NCBI RefSeq assembly: GCF_002090055.1
Contig: NZ_BBRH01000009.1
Span: 124,001 to 188,000, forward strand
Length of the DNA stretch: 64,000 nt
Reading direction: 5' to 3'
Source of the DNA: Demequina sp. NBRC 110051
GTDB taxonomy: Bacteria > Actinomycetota > Actinomycetes > Actinomycetales > Demequinaceae
Positions 1 through 9,249 of this stretch are shown one piece after another. The notes under the pieces are model-generated. The model saw only the letters and a program-made list of their open reading frames with translations. It was not told where the DNA came from and searched no databases. Position 1 is the first letter of the stretch. Every line of letters begins with the position of its first letter. The position numbers were made by a program, and so were the translations under genes.

Positions 1-965
1 GCCGCAGGATCGAGGTCGCCGCGGGCGTCATAGAGAACGTCCGATGCCATACGAATGGTGGTCAGCGGCGTGCGCAGTTCATGGGAGACATCCGAGACGA
101 AACGGCGCTGTAGGCGCGACAGGTGCTCCATGCGGGTGATCTGGCGCTGCAGCGATCCCGCCATGTCGTTGAAGGTCTGCGCGAGCGTGGCCATCTCGTC
201 GTGACCACGCACGCTCATGCGTTCGCTGAGCCGTCCCTCGGCGAGGCGCGATGCCACGCGGGCCGCCTGACGCACCGGCCGCACCGCCTGGTTCGTGACG
301 AACCAGGTCATCGCGACGACCAGGCCGACGAGCACGACGGCGCCGATGGTGAGGATCTGCTGGATGAGGTCCAGCGTCGCCTGCTCGTCGCCGAGCGAGT
401 ACACGAAGTAGAGCTCATAGGGGCCGGCGGGGCCGAGGTCCAGGGGGGAACCCACCACCACGCCCGGCACCTGGGGGTCGGTGAGCTCGACGAACTGCCA
501 CGGCTGGTCCTTGTCGTCGTCCACCGCCGCGCGCATCTCGGCGCTGATGGGGTCGCCGATGCCCGTAGGAAGCTCGCCGACGGTCAGCGGGATCTGCGAG
601 TTGTTGTCGGGCGCGCGCTGGATCACGATGCCGCGCTGGTCGCCGCCGAGAGAGCGCAGCTCGTCGAACAGATCGAATACCAGCTGCTGCATGTCGCCGG
701 GATTGGCGGCCGTGGTGGAGCTCGCGCGCTCCTGCGCGATGGTGGCGTCGCGCGCGGACTCCGCGAGAATGCGCTCGACACGGTTGTCGACGAGCCCGTC
801 GCGGGTCTCCGTCGTCGCGTAGGCACCCAGCGCGATGACGGTGCCGATGCCGACCACGAGCGTCGAGGAGACCACTCGCAGCGACATGGACCGGGACCAG
901 CGCCGCGCCGCCGTGCGCACCGGCGCGATCAGCGCGGCGCCGATGGCGCGCGCGGTCAGAGTCAC
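1..965 (-). CDS. mtrB: Sensor histidine kinase MtrB, 3' end beyond window
   Basis: Membrane sensor kinase of the MtrAB two-component system, which in actinobacteria couples envelope state and cell division to transcription by phosphorylating MtrA. The minus-strand translation shows a first membrane segment at about residues 27-50, an extracytoplasmic domain to about 200, a second membrane segment near 205-225, a HAMP-like linker, and the phospho-acceptor H-box FVSDVSHELRTPL with His295. The frame is still open at base 1, so the ATP-binding domain lies outside the window. I chose the GTG at 965-963 because its GTGA overlaps the mtrA stop codon, the usual coupling in this operon. In relatives the lipoprotein gene lpqB follows; that cannot be checked here. 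Identity is secure from the H-box, the topology and the adjacent mtrA. Confidence 0.93.
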   Translation of the reverse strand, partial: MTLTARAIGAALIAPVRTAARRWSRSMSLRVVSSTLVVGIGTVIALGAYATTETRDGLVDNRVERILAESARDATIAQERASSTTAANPGDMQQLVFDLFDELRSLGGDQRGIVIQRAPDNNSQIPLTVGELPTGIGDPISAEMRAAVDDDKDQPWQFVELTDPQVPGVVVGSPLDLGPAGPYELYFVYSLGDEQATLDLIQQILTIGAVVLVGLVVAMTWFVTNQAVRPVRQAARVASRLAEGRLSERMSVRGHDEMATLAQTFNDMAGSLQRQITRMEHLSRLQRRFVSDVSHELRTPLTTIRMASDVLYDARGDLDPA

Positions 966-1645
966 GATGAGTGGCTGCCGGCCTTGTACCCGACGCCGCG
1001 CACCGTCTGGATGATCTCGGGGTTCTCCGGGTCGCGCTCGATCTTGGCGCGCAGTCGCTGAATGTGGACGTTGACCAGTCGGGTATCTGCGGCGTGACGG
1101 TAGCCCCAGACGTCCTCGAGCAGCACCTCACGGGTAAAGACCTGGCCCGGCGAGCGCGCCAACGTGGTGAGGACGTCGAACTCCAGGGGCGTCAGCGGGA
1201 TCATCTCGCCGTCGCGGCTCACCCGGTGTCCCGTCACGTCGATCTCCAGGTCGCCGATGCGCAGGGTGGGGGCGCTGCTGGCGTCGTTACGGCGCAGGCG
1301 GGCCCGCACGCGGGCGATCAGCTCGCGCGGCTTGAAGGGCTTGGGGATGTAGTCGTCGGCGCCCGATTCGAGCCCGAGCACCACGTCCACGGTGTCGGAC
1401 TTTGCGGTCAGCATGATGATGGGCACCCCGGACTCGGCGCGGATCTCGCGGCAGATGTCGATGCCCGAGCGTCCGGGCAGCATGAGGTCGAGCAGTATCA
1501 CGTCGGGTTGTTCCGCGCGGAACACACCGACGGCGAGATCGCCGTGGTCGCAGAAGAGGGGATCGAAGCCGTCGCCGCGTAGGACGATGCCGATCATCTC
1601 CGCCACCGCAGGATCGTCGTCGACCACCAGGATGCGTGCCGTCAT
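962..1645 (-). CDS. mtrA: DNA-binding response regulator MtrA
   Basis: OmpR/PhoB-type response regulator, 227 residues, the partner of MtrB. The receiver domain covers about residues 1-120 with the acidic pocket VVDDD at 7-11, the phosphorylated Asp53 in LLDLMLPG and the conserved lysine in IPKPF near residue 103. A winged-helix DNA-binding domain follows and ends in the typical TVRGVGYK. A longer frame runs upstream, but the ATG at 1645 starts exactly at the conserved MTARILVVDDD and is the family start. A weak -10-like CAAGAT lies six bases before the ATG, so the mRNA may be leaderless. In Mycobacterium MtrA is essential and controls division, cell-wall and replication genes; that role is inferred here from orthology. 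Confidence 0.96.
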   Translation of the reverse strand: MTARILVVDDDPAVAEMIGIVLRGDGFDPLFCDHGDLAVGVFRAEQPDVILLDLMLPGRSGIDICREIRAESGVPIIMLTAKSDTVDVVLGLESGADDYIPKPFKPRELIARVRARLRRNDASSAPTLRIGDLEIDVTGHRVSRDGEMIPLTPLEFDVLTTLARSPGQVFTREVLLEDVWGYRHAADTRLVNVHIQRLRAKIERDPENPEIIQTVRGVGYKAGSHSS

Positions 1646-1741
1646 GGAGCCATCTTGCCACGGTCCGCGACGCGTCCGGCAGGTCCCCGCGCCGCATCGC
1701 CCCTGCGTGGCAGGATAGTCCGGGTCAAGGGAGGCAAGCAC

Positions 1742-2932
1742 GTGACTGGATCCGACGAGCAGGGTGCCACCGGGGCGCCGCAGTGGCCCGCGCCCGGCCA
1801 GGCATCCGCGCCGCCCGCCTGGACCGCGCCCGCGGGCGCACCGCCATCGCAGCCGTCCGCCGTACCCCCTGCGCCGGTGGCGCCGCCCTCGCCGGCCGCC
1901 CCCGGCCAACCGTCCGGACCCGCGTATGGCGGCGCGTACGGCTCCGCATACGGCTCCGCCGCGGCACCGACCTACAGGTCGTGGCAGCCGGGCATCCTCC
2001 CGCTCAAGCCGATGGGCTTCGGCGACTTCCTCGCCGTTCCGTTCAAGGCGCTGAGGTTCAACCGCGCCGTCATGCTCGGTGCGCCCCTGCTGTTCACCCT
2101 CGTGTCGACGATCCTGACGCTCACCACGCTGTGGATCGTCTTCAACGATCCCCAACTGGGGCTCATGTCTGCCGCACCCACACTGTCCGGTATCTCTGGC
2201 GAGACGGTCGCCCTCATCGTGATCGCCATCGCGGCCGCGCTGCTCGCCGACGTGTTTTCCAGCTCGATCATCGCGCCCGGCGTGGCGCGTGCGGTGCTCG
2301 GCGAGCGCATCACCATCGCCACAGCCTGGAAGCAGGTCCAGCACCGCTTGGGCTCGCTCTTGCTGCTGTATCTGGTGTCGTTCGTCGCGATGATCGCGGT
2401 GATAGCGATCGCGTGCGCGCCGCTGCTACTCGCGGCATTCGGCGACGGCGCCGCGATTGCCGGGGGCATCGTCCTCACGGCGCTGCTGTTCCTCTCGGCC
2501 ATTCCTGTGTTCCTTGCGATCACCGTGGTGCAGGGAGTCACCCGCGCCCTGATCGTGCTCGAGGACGTGTCGATGGCCGCGGGTGTGCGCCGCGCGCTCG
2601 GCCTCATCAAGGGGCGTTTCTGGTGGTCGCTCCTCATCGTGTTCGTCGCGATGGTGCTGATCAATATCGCGGCCTCGGTGTTCCAGTACGTGGGCCAGTT
2701 TGGCGGGCTTGCGGTGTCGTTCGTCGCCCCGGAGTCCGTCGTCGCCCTCGCCGTGGCGTTCTTCGTGGTCTACGGCATCGCCTACGTGGTGTCGATGGTG
2801 CTGGTGTACGCGTACATCGGAGCGATCTTCGCGCTGCTGTATGTGGATCTGCGCATGCGCCACGAGGGTTTCGACATCGACCTCGCGCGGGCCGCCGAGG
2901 CGCGCGCGGCCGCCGCGGCGGGGCGGGCCTGA
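1742..2932 (+). CDS. Multi-pass membrane protein with Pro/Ala-rich N-terminus
   Basis: Integral membrane protein of unknown function, 396 residues. The first 80 residues are proline, alanine and glycine rich, including a GGAYGSAYGSA repeat, and probably form a cytoplasmic disordered tail. About six hydrophobic segments follow, for example around LLFTLVSTILTLTTLWIV, VALIVIAIAAALLADVF and LLIVFVAMVLINIAASVF, and the C-terminus is helical and alanine rich. The layout resembles the membrane domain proteins related to the glycerophosphodiester phosphodiesterase N-terminal region, but no catalytic motif is present, so I assign no activity. The GTG at 1742 is preferred over the upstream ATG at 1655 because AGGGAGG sits eight bases before it. 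The gene heads a run whose other members are DUF4129, DUF4350, MoxR and DUF58, nearly all overlapping or a few bases apart, so they are probably co-transcribed. Confidence 0.75.
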   Translation: MTGSDEQGATGAPQWPAPGQASAPPAWTAPAGAPPSQPSAVPPAPVAPPSPAAPGQPSGPAYGGAYGSAYGSAAAPTYRSWQPGILPLKPMGFGDFLAVPFKALRFNRAVMLGAPLLFTLVSTILTLTTLWIVFNDPQLGLMSAAPTLSGISGETVALIVIAIAAALLADVFSSSIIAPGVARAVLGERITIATAWKQVQHRLGSLLLLYLVSFVAMIAVIAIACAPLLLAAFGDGAAIAGGIVLTALLFLSAIPVFLAITVVQGVTRALIVLEDVSMAAGVRRALGLIKGRFWWSLLIVFVAMVLINIAASVFQYVGQFGGLAVSFVAPESVVALAVAFFVVYGIAYVVSMVLVYAYIGAIFALLYVDLRMRHEGFDIDLARAAEARAAAAAGRA

Positions 2933-2935
2933 CGC

Positions 2936-3619
2936 GTGAGGGTCTCGATTCCCGTCGACCCGGAGGCCGACGAGGCGCGGCGCTGGGCCGTCGAGGAGCT
3001 CTCCAAGTCCGAGTACCGCACCGAGCCTGCGACGTGGATGGCACGCCTGGGTGACTGGCTGCGCGGGCTGTTCGAGGGCTTCGACGGGTTCGGCACGGGG
3101 CTGGGCCCCGCGGGCACCATTCTCATCATGGTGGTCGCGGCGGCGCTGATCGGCCTCGTCGTGTGGCTCGCCGTGGGACCCGTGCGCCGCTCACGCCGTG
3201 CCCGCACCGGAACCGGAGTGCTCGACGACGACCGTCGCTCCGTCTCGGAGATGGAACGCGCGGCCGAGCGCGCCGCCGCGAGTGGGGACTGGGACACGGC
3301 GGTGTGCGAGATCTACCGCGCGAGCGTGCGGATGCTCGACGACCGCGGCGTGGTCGCCATCAGCGATGGCATGACGGCCGACGAGGCCGCCCGCGCGATC
3401 GCGGCCGGCGTACCGTCCGTGGGCCGCGCGATCGACGCCACGGCGCGCGATTTTGACGTCGCCCGCTACGGACGCGGCGGGCTACCCGAGTCGTCCTGGC
3501 AGCGCGCCCGTGACACGCATACGGCGCTGGGGCGTGCACGCAGGACCGCGGCGGGCTCGGATGCCGGTGCCGGTGCCGGTGCCGGTGCCGGTGTGACGAA
3601 CGCTGGAGTGGTCGCATGA
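2936..3619 (+). CDS. DUF4129 domain membrane protein
   Basis: A 227-residue protein with one central membrane segment (about residues 62-82, TILIMVVAAALIGLVVWLAV) and a C-terminal cytoplasmic helical region typical of DUF4129, including AAERAAASGDWDTAVCEIYRA and the later DFDVARYGRGG, which matches the family pattern of a conserved tyrosine-glycine turn. DUF4129 proteins accompany MoxR and DUF58 genes in actinobacteria; in other bacteria the domain is fused to transglutaminase-like proteins, and its biochemical role is not known. The GTG start lies three bases after the preceding stop. The C-terminal tail carries an Ala-Gly repeat encoded by five copies of a hexamer. The last four bases overlap the next gene as ATGA. 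Confidence 0.82.
   Translation: MRVSIPVDPEADEARRWAVEELSKSEYRTEPATWMARLGDWLRGLFEGFDGFGTGLGPAGTILIMVVAAALIGLVVWLAVGPVRRSRRARTGTGVLDDDRRSVSEMERAAERAAASGDWDTAVCEIYRASVRMLDDRGVVAISDGMTADEAARAIAAGVPSVGRAIDATARDFDVARYGRGGLPESSWQRARDTHTALGRARRTAAGSDAGAGAGAGAGVTNAGVVA
3563..3592 (+). repeat. Five tandem copies of GCCGGT inside the DUF4129 gene
   Basis: Perfect hexanucleotide repeat with no interruption, coding for alternating Ala-Gly in the disordered C-terminal tail. Because the unit is six bases, gain or loss of copies keeps the reading frame and changes only tail length. Confidence 0.95.
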
Positions 3620-4808
3620 GCGTCGACTACGCACGGGCCGAGGCTCGCCCCTCGCTCGCGCGCCGCGCGCGCCGCCGCCCCGCCCTGGTGGTGGTCGCCG
3701 TGCTGTTCGTCGTCGTCATCGTGCTGCTGGTGTGGTCGTCCAAGCCGCAGGATTACACCGCCTTTTCCCCCGAGAACACCGCGGGCGACGGCGCCCGCGC
3801 GGCCGCCGAGATCCTTCGCACCCAGGGCGTCGAGGTACGCAAGGCCGAATCCCTGGGCTCGACGCGCATCGGCGACCCGGCCACGACGACCCTGGTCATC
3901 GCCGAGCCTCACCTGCTGCAGGAGTTCCAGGTCGAGGCGCTCCTGGACTACCCCGGCGACCTCGTCACCCTCGGGGTGGACGACGCCACGTTGCGCCTGG
4001 CGAACACGGGGCTCGTGTCGACCTATGCCGACGCCACCACGGTGTCCCTCGCGAGCTGCCGCGCAGAAGACGCCCTCGCGGCCCAGCAGGTCGAGGCCGG
4101 CCCCTGGGGGGTCAGCGGCACACCCGCCCAGGGGGTGACGACGTGTTTCCCCACCGACAGGGGGGCGGCCACCTACGTCGACCTCGAGCGCGACGCGGGG
4201 CGCCTCACCATCCTCGCCTCGCCCGAGATCGTGACGAACGATCGTCTCGCCCAAGAGGGCAACGCCGCCCTCACGCTGCGCACACTCGGGCGCCACCCGT
4301 CCGTGGTCTGGTACGTCGCCGACGGGTTCGATTCCTCGGTGCCGACCTGGGAGGGTGGCGACGGCATCGCGCCGCCTGAGGCCGTGCCCGTCAGCCCCGA
4401 CTTCCTCCCGCCTGGCACGCTTCCCGCGGCCTTCGCGCTCGGGCTCGCCGTCCTCGTCACCGCGATGTGGCGCGCACGCCGCTTCGGGCCGCTCGTCCGC
4501 GAGCCGCTGCCCGTGGTGGTGCGCGCCTCCGAGGCGACGCGCGGCCGAGCACGCCTGTACCGACGCGCCCGTGCCGCGGGCCGAGCGGGAGCGGCCATGC
4601 GAGCACACGCCGCGAGGAACATCGGCCCGCGCCTGGGAGTTCCGCGCACGGCAGGGGCCGATGCTCTGGTCGACGCGATCTGCCGCGCCACCGGCCGCAA
4701 CCGTGCCGACGTGACCGACCTGCTGTATGGCCCGCCCCCCGCGAGCGACGCCGACCTGATGACACTGACCACCGAGCTCGACCGCCTGGAAAGCGAGGTT
4801 CACCGACC

Positions 4809-4812
<4 letters not shown>
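3616..4812 (+). CDS. DUF4350 domain membrane protein
   Basis: A 398-residue protein with a basic N-terminus, one membrane segment at about residues 24-42 (LVVVAVLFVVVIVLLVW), a large extracytoplasmic domain and a second membrane segment near residues 270-288 (LPAAFALGLAVLVTAMW), followed by a basic cytoplasmic tail. The region just after the first segment (DYTAFSPENTAGDGARAAAE) matches the start of DUF4350, a domain that resembles a class I glutamine amidotransferase-like fold without a known activity. A 'shared substrate' role with the MoxR ATPase next door is often proposed but unproven. The ATG start overlaps the upstream stop (ATGA), and the final GTGA is shared with the MoxR start, so translation is coupled along this run. 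Confidence 0.82.
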
Positions 4813-5924
<1,112 letters not shown>

Positions 5925-5927
5925 CCC

Positions 5928-7220
5928 ATGTACCTCACCGGCTGGACGGCGCTCCTCGCGGCCCTCGGCGCCGTCCCGGCGATGTGGTCCACGGGCCGCT
6001 CGTTCGCGTGGGCCTGGGTCCTCGGCGTGCTCGCGCTCGCGGCCATCGACGCCTGGATCGCACCACGAGCAACGGACGTGGGGGTGCGCCGCAACGCTCC
6101 ACGCGCGGTGCGCCTGACCGAGTCCACCACGGCGGGCCTCGAGATCGCCAACCTCTCGCGTCGGCGCATGCGCCTGAGCCTGCGCGACGCGTGGCAGCCC
6201 TCGGCCGGCGCCGGGGACACCAGGCATCGCTTGCGCCTTGCCGCCGGCGAGGCGGCCGTGCTGCACACGACGCTCACGCCCACCCGGCGCGGCGACCGCG
6301 TGGCGGACCGCGTCACCGTCAGAATCTCCGGGCCCATGAGGCTCGCGGGCCGTCAGCGGTCGATCGAGGCCCCGGGCGTGGTGCGGGTCCTGCCCGAGTT
6401 TGCCTCGCGCCGGCACCTGCCGTCGCGTCTGGCCCGGCTACGAGAGATCGACGGTCAAAGCGCCGTCCAGCTGAAGGGCGCGGGCGCCGAGTTCGACTCG
6501 CTACGCGAGTACGTCATCGGCGACGACGTGCGCTCGCTCGACTGGCGGGCTTCGGCCCGCCGCGGCGAGGTGCTGGTGCGGACCTACAGGCCCGAACGCG
6601 ACCGCCGGGTGCTCACCGTGCTCGACACCTCGCGCCTGTCCGCCGCGCGCGTGGGTGACGCTCCCCGCCTCGACGCGGGCATCGAGGCCACGCTCCTGCT
6701 GAGCGCACTCGCCGCCCGCGCCGGTGACCGGGTGCAGGTCACGGCCTTTGACCGCTCCGAGCGGGCACGCGTCGCGGGCATGACGGGCCCCGCCATGATG
6801 CCCGCGCTCGCCGACGCCCTCGCGACCGTCCAGCCCGCGCTCATCGAACCCGACTGGCCCGCGGTCGCCCGCCTGGTCCAGGGGCGGCTCAGCCAGCGCG
6901 CGCTCGTGGTGATCCTGACCACCGTGGACGTCTCCGCGGTCGACTCGGGGCTGCTCGACACGGTGAGGGCGCTGACGCGCGAGCACGTGGTTGTCGTCGC
7001 CTCGGTCGAGGATCCCGAGGAGGCCGCCATGCTCGCCGGCCGCGAGGACGTGACCGCCGTGTACGGTGCGGCGGCCGCGGCCCGCTCCGCCCTCGAGCGC
7101 GACACCGTCGCGATGCGGCTGCGTCAACTGGGCGCCGAGGTGGTCCAGGCCGGCCCCGACGACCTCGCTCCTGCGGTCGCGGACCGCTACCTTGCGCTGA
7201 AGGCCGCCGGACGGCTGTAG
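5928..7220 (+). CDS. DUF58 domain protein
   Basis: DUF58 protein with a VWA-like fold, 430 residues, starting three bases after the MoxR stop. Two hydrophobic segments lie at residues 4-22 and 27-46, and the rest is probably cytoplasmic. The family signature is clear near residues 180-215: GAEFDSLREYVIGDDVRSLDW followed by RRGEVLVRTYRPERDRR. The C-terminal half (LVVILTTVDVSAVDSGLL) resembles the end of a VWA domain. DUF58 proteins are almost always encoded beside MoxR ATPases and are thought to be partners or substrates in envelope-related assembly; the reaction is unknown. This closes the plus-strand run that starts at 1742. The next gene is convergent. Confidence 0.9.
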   Translation: MYLTGWTALLAALGAVPAMWSTGRSFAWAWVLGVLALAAIDAWIAPRATDVGVRRNAPRAVRLTESTTAGLEIANLSRRRMRLSLRDAWQPSAGAGDTRHRLRLAAGEAAVLHTTLTPTRRGDRVADRVTVRISGPMRLAGRQRSIEAPGVVRVLPEFASRRHLPSRLARLREIDGQSAVQLKGAGAEFDSLREYVIGDDVRSLDWRASARRGEVLVRTYRPERDRRVLTVLDTSRLSAARVGDAPRLDAGIEATLLLSALAARAGDRVQVTAFDRSERARVAGMTGPAMMPALADALATVQPALIEPDWPAVARLVQGRLSQRALVVILTTVDVSAVDSGLLDTVRALTREHVVVVASVEDPEEAAMLAGREDVTAVYGAAAAARSALERDTVAMRLRQLGAEVVQAGPDDLAPAVADRYLALKAAGRL

Positions 7221-7263
7221 GCGCCCGGCTCGACGCTCCCCAGTGGCTCACAGGAAGCAGGCC

Positions 7264-7273
7264 GGGGGGGGGG
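7264..7273 (+). repeat. Run of ten G in a convergent intergenic gap
   Basis: Ten consecutive G in the 106-base gap between the DUF58 stop (7220) and the SpoIIM stop (7327). The gap otherwise shows no ORF and no good hairpin. Such a run is slippage-prone and also hard to sequence, so its length may be inexact. Confidence 0.85.
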
Positions 7274-7326
7274 AGAGCGTCGGTGACGACCCGGCGCACA
7301 GGGCGCGGCGCGCGCGGTGGCGCCGC

Positions 7327-8322
7327 CTACGCGCTGACCGCCACCGTGTCGACCGCGAAGTCACCCTCGACGTCGCCGGTGGCCTGCGCCGCGACGGCGG
7401 CACGCCCGAAGGCGAAGACGTAGACCCAGAACGCCGCGCACGCGACGATACCGATCGCGTCCTTGATGGCCCATGGGATCGCGGCGCCCGTGATGAAGCC
7501 CTCAATGAGGCCTGAGATCAGCAACACGCCGGCCAGCCCGATCGCGACGCCGAAGGCCGTGCGCCCCTCCTCGGCGAGCGCCTGGCCGCGCGTGCGCGGG
7601 CCGGGCACCAGCATGGTCCAGAACAGTCTGAGCCCCGCCGCCGCGGCCACGAACACCGCGGACAACTCAAGCAGCCCGTGGGGCGCGAGCAGCTGAAAGT
7701 ACACGTCCAGCAAGTCCGCCTCCGCCATGACGGCGCCCGCCACCCCCAACTGCACGACCGTGTTGTACAGCAGGAACAGCGGATAGATGCCGGTGATCCC
7801 GAGCGCGATGCACTGTGCGGCGATGAACCAGTTGTTGGACCACACCGAGGCCGCGAACGAGCTCGAGTCGTACTCGACGTAGTAGTTGGCGAACTCGTAG
7901 TTCGCGATCGCCGCGCGGGTCTCGGGGTCGCCGATGAGGTCGAGCGACTCGGGGTGCGAGACGGTCCACCATGCCGACAGGGCCGCGAGCGCGACCACCG
8001 CGAGCGACACGGTCACGCCCCACCAGCGCACCCGGTACAGCGCGGCGGCGAGCCCATACAGAAGGAACCGTCGCACGGGATGGGTCGAGGCCTCGTGCGC
8101 GCCGGTCAGCCACACGCGAGCGCTCGCGAGCAGGATCGACAGCCGCGTCACGAGCGCCGGCTCGGGCGCCGCCGAACGCACCGTCGACAGGTCCCCTGCG
8201 GTTGAGCGGTACAGCCGCGCCAGCTCGTCAGCCTCGGCGCCCGTGAGCCTGCGCCGGCGCGTGAGCTCCTTGAGGCGGTCCCAGCGCGACGCGCGCGCTC
8301 GGGTCAGGGCGTCGACATCCAC
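7327..8322 (-). CDS. Stage II sporulation protein M family membrane protein
   Basis: SpoIIM-family integral membrane protein, 331 residues. After a soluble N-terminal helical part (LTRRRRLTGAEADELARLYRSTAGDL, an actinobacterial feature of this family) there are about six membrane segments, including WWGVTVSLAVVALAALSAWW and the family-typical APHGLLELSAVFVAAAAGL with NNWFIAAQCIALGITG before it. In Bacillus SpoIIM works with SpoIID and SpoIIP in septal peptidoglycan remodelling; in non-sporulating actinobacteria the gene sits beside RDD, DUF58 and MoxR genes and its role is unknown. I chose the GTG at 8322, which fits the family N-terminus; the upstream part of the open frame overlaps the RDD gene and its leader. 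A weak CATCGT box lies six bases before this start. The gene diverges from the RDD gene by 43 bases. Confidence 0.85.
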   Translation of the reverse strand: MDVDALTRARASRWDRLKELTRRRRLTGAEADELARLYRSTAGDLSTVRSAAPEPALVTRLSILLASARVWLTGAHEASTHPVRRFLLYGLAAALYRVRWWGVTVSLAVVALAALSAWWTVSHPESLDLIGDPETRAAIANYEFANYYVEYDSSSFAASVWSNNWFIAAQCIALGITGIYPLFLLYNTVVQLGVAGAVMAEADLLDVYFQLLAPHGLLELSAVFVAAAAGLRLFWTMLVPGPRTRGQALAEEGRTAFGVAIGLAGVLLISGLIEGFITGAAIPWAIKDAIGIVACAAFWVYVFAFGRAAVAAQATGDVEGDFAVDTVAVSA

Positions 8323-8365
8323 GCCGCTACGATGCCACACAACGGCGACCACGCGCGGAGGCACC

Positions 8366-9190
8366 ATGCAGGACGACGAGATCCTGATCGGCGAGGGTGT
8401 CGCGCTGTCCACGGGCGCGGCGCCCGTGACCATGCGCATGCTCTCCGGCGCCATCGACGTCCTCGTCTACGGCGGCACGGCCCTCGCGTCCTTCCTGGCA
8501 ATCGCCAACACCTTGGGGCCCTACCTCAACGGCGCCCTGTGGCGCGCCGTCGTCATCGGCGCCATCGTCGTCACCCTCGTGCTGCTGCCCACGCTCGTCG
8601 AGACGCTGACGCGCGGGCTCTCCCCCGGCCGGCTCGCCCTGGGGCTGCGGGTGGTCCGCGACGACAGCGGCCCCATCGCCTTCCGCCACGCGTTTATCCG
8701 CGCCTTCGTGGGCCTCGCCGAGGTGTATCTCTCGTTCGGCATGATTGCCATCACCACGTCGATGCTCTCGGCCCGCGGCAAGCGCCTGGGCGACATGCTC
8801 GCCGGCACGTACGCGATGCGCGTGCGCGGCGGCGCGAAAGCGCTGCCTCCCCTCGCGATGCCGCCTCACCTCGAGGCGTGGGCGAGTGCGGCCGACATCC
8901 GCAGGCTTCCTGACGGGCTCGCGCTGACCAGCCGCATGTTCCTCGCCCGCGCCGCCGCCCTGCGGCCGGACTCACGGGCGCGTTTGGGCAACGACCTGGG
9001 CGAGCGCGTCTTCGCCCACGTCTCGCCCCCGCCTCCCGAAGGCACTCACCCCGAGTACGCGATCGCCGCCGTGCTCGTCGAGCGCGGGCGCCGCGAGTAC
9101 GCGATCGAGATGGATCGCCAGCGTCGCGGCGCGCTCGAGGAGCGCCGCGTGGGCGCGCTCCCGTACGGCGTCATCGACGTCGATAACTGA
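8366..9190 (+). CDS. RDD family membrane protein
   Basis: RDD-family protein, 274 residues, ATG at 8366 with GGAGG eight bases upstream. The N-terminal 150 residues hold the RDD domain: RMLSGAIDVLVYGGTALAS gives the first membrane segment with the Arg-Asp pair, then ALWRAVVIGAIVVTLVLLP, then the charged LSPGRLALGLRVVRDDSG and a third segment ending in SARGKRLGDMLAGTYAMR, which supplies the second conserved Asp. The C-terminal 110 residues are soluble and include a helical cap of unknown role. RDD proteins are suspected transporters, some moving compatible solutes or ions. Divergent from SpoIIM and convergent with ahcY. Confidence 0.86.
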   Translation: MQDDEILIGEGVALSTGAAPVTMRMLSGAIDVLVYGGTALASFLAIANTLGPYLNGALWRAVVIGAIVVTLVLLPTLVETLTRGLSPGRLALGLRVVRDDSGPIAFRHAFIRAFVGLAEVYLSFGMIAITTSMLSARGKRLGDMLAGTYAMRVRGGAKALPPLAMPPHLEAWASAADIRRLPDGLALTSRMFLARAAALRPDSRARLGNDLGERVFAHVSPPPPEGTHPEYAIAAVLVERGRREYAIEMDRQRRGALEERRVGALPYGVIDVDN

Positions 9191-9230
9191 GCCGCGGCAT
9201 CGGCCCCTGAGGAATGGCCGATGCGACGGC
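9191..9230. terminator. Bidirectional hairpin built from an inverted GCATCGGCC / GGCCGATGC pair
   Basis: GCATCGGCC at 9197-9205 and GGCCGATGC at 9216-9224 form a perfect nine-base stem. Outer GCCG (9191-9194) and CGGC (9227-9230) can extend it across a small internal loop. It fills the gap between the convergent RDD and ahcY genes, the expected place for a shared terminator. There is no T-run, as is common in GC-rich actinobacteria. Confidence 0.65.
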
Positions 9231-9249
9231 GGGGCCTCGTACGCGGCCG

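Noticed and set aside
7327-8322. SpoIIM as evidence of sporulation
   Set aside because: The family is widespread in non-sporulating actinobacteria beside RDD and MoxR genes; no sporulation genes are present here.
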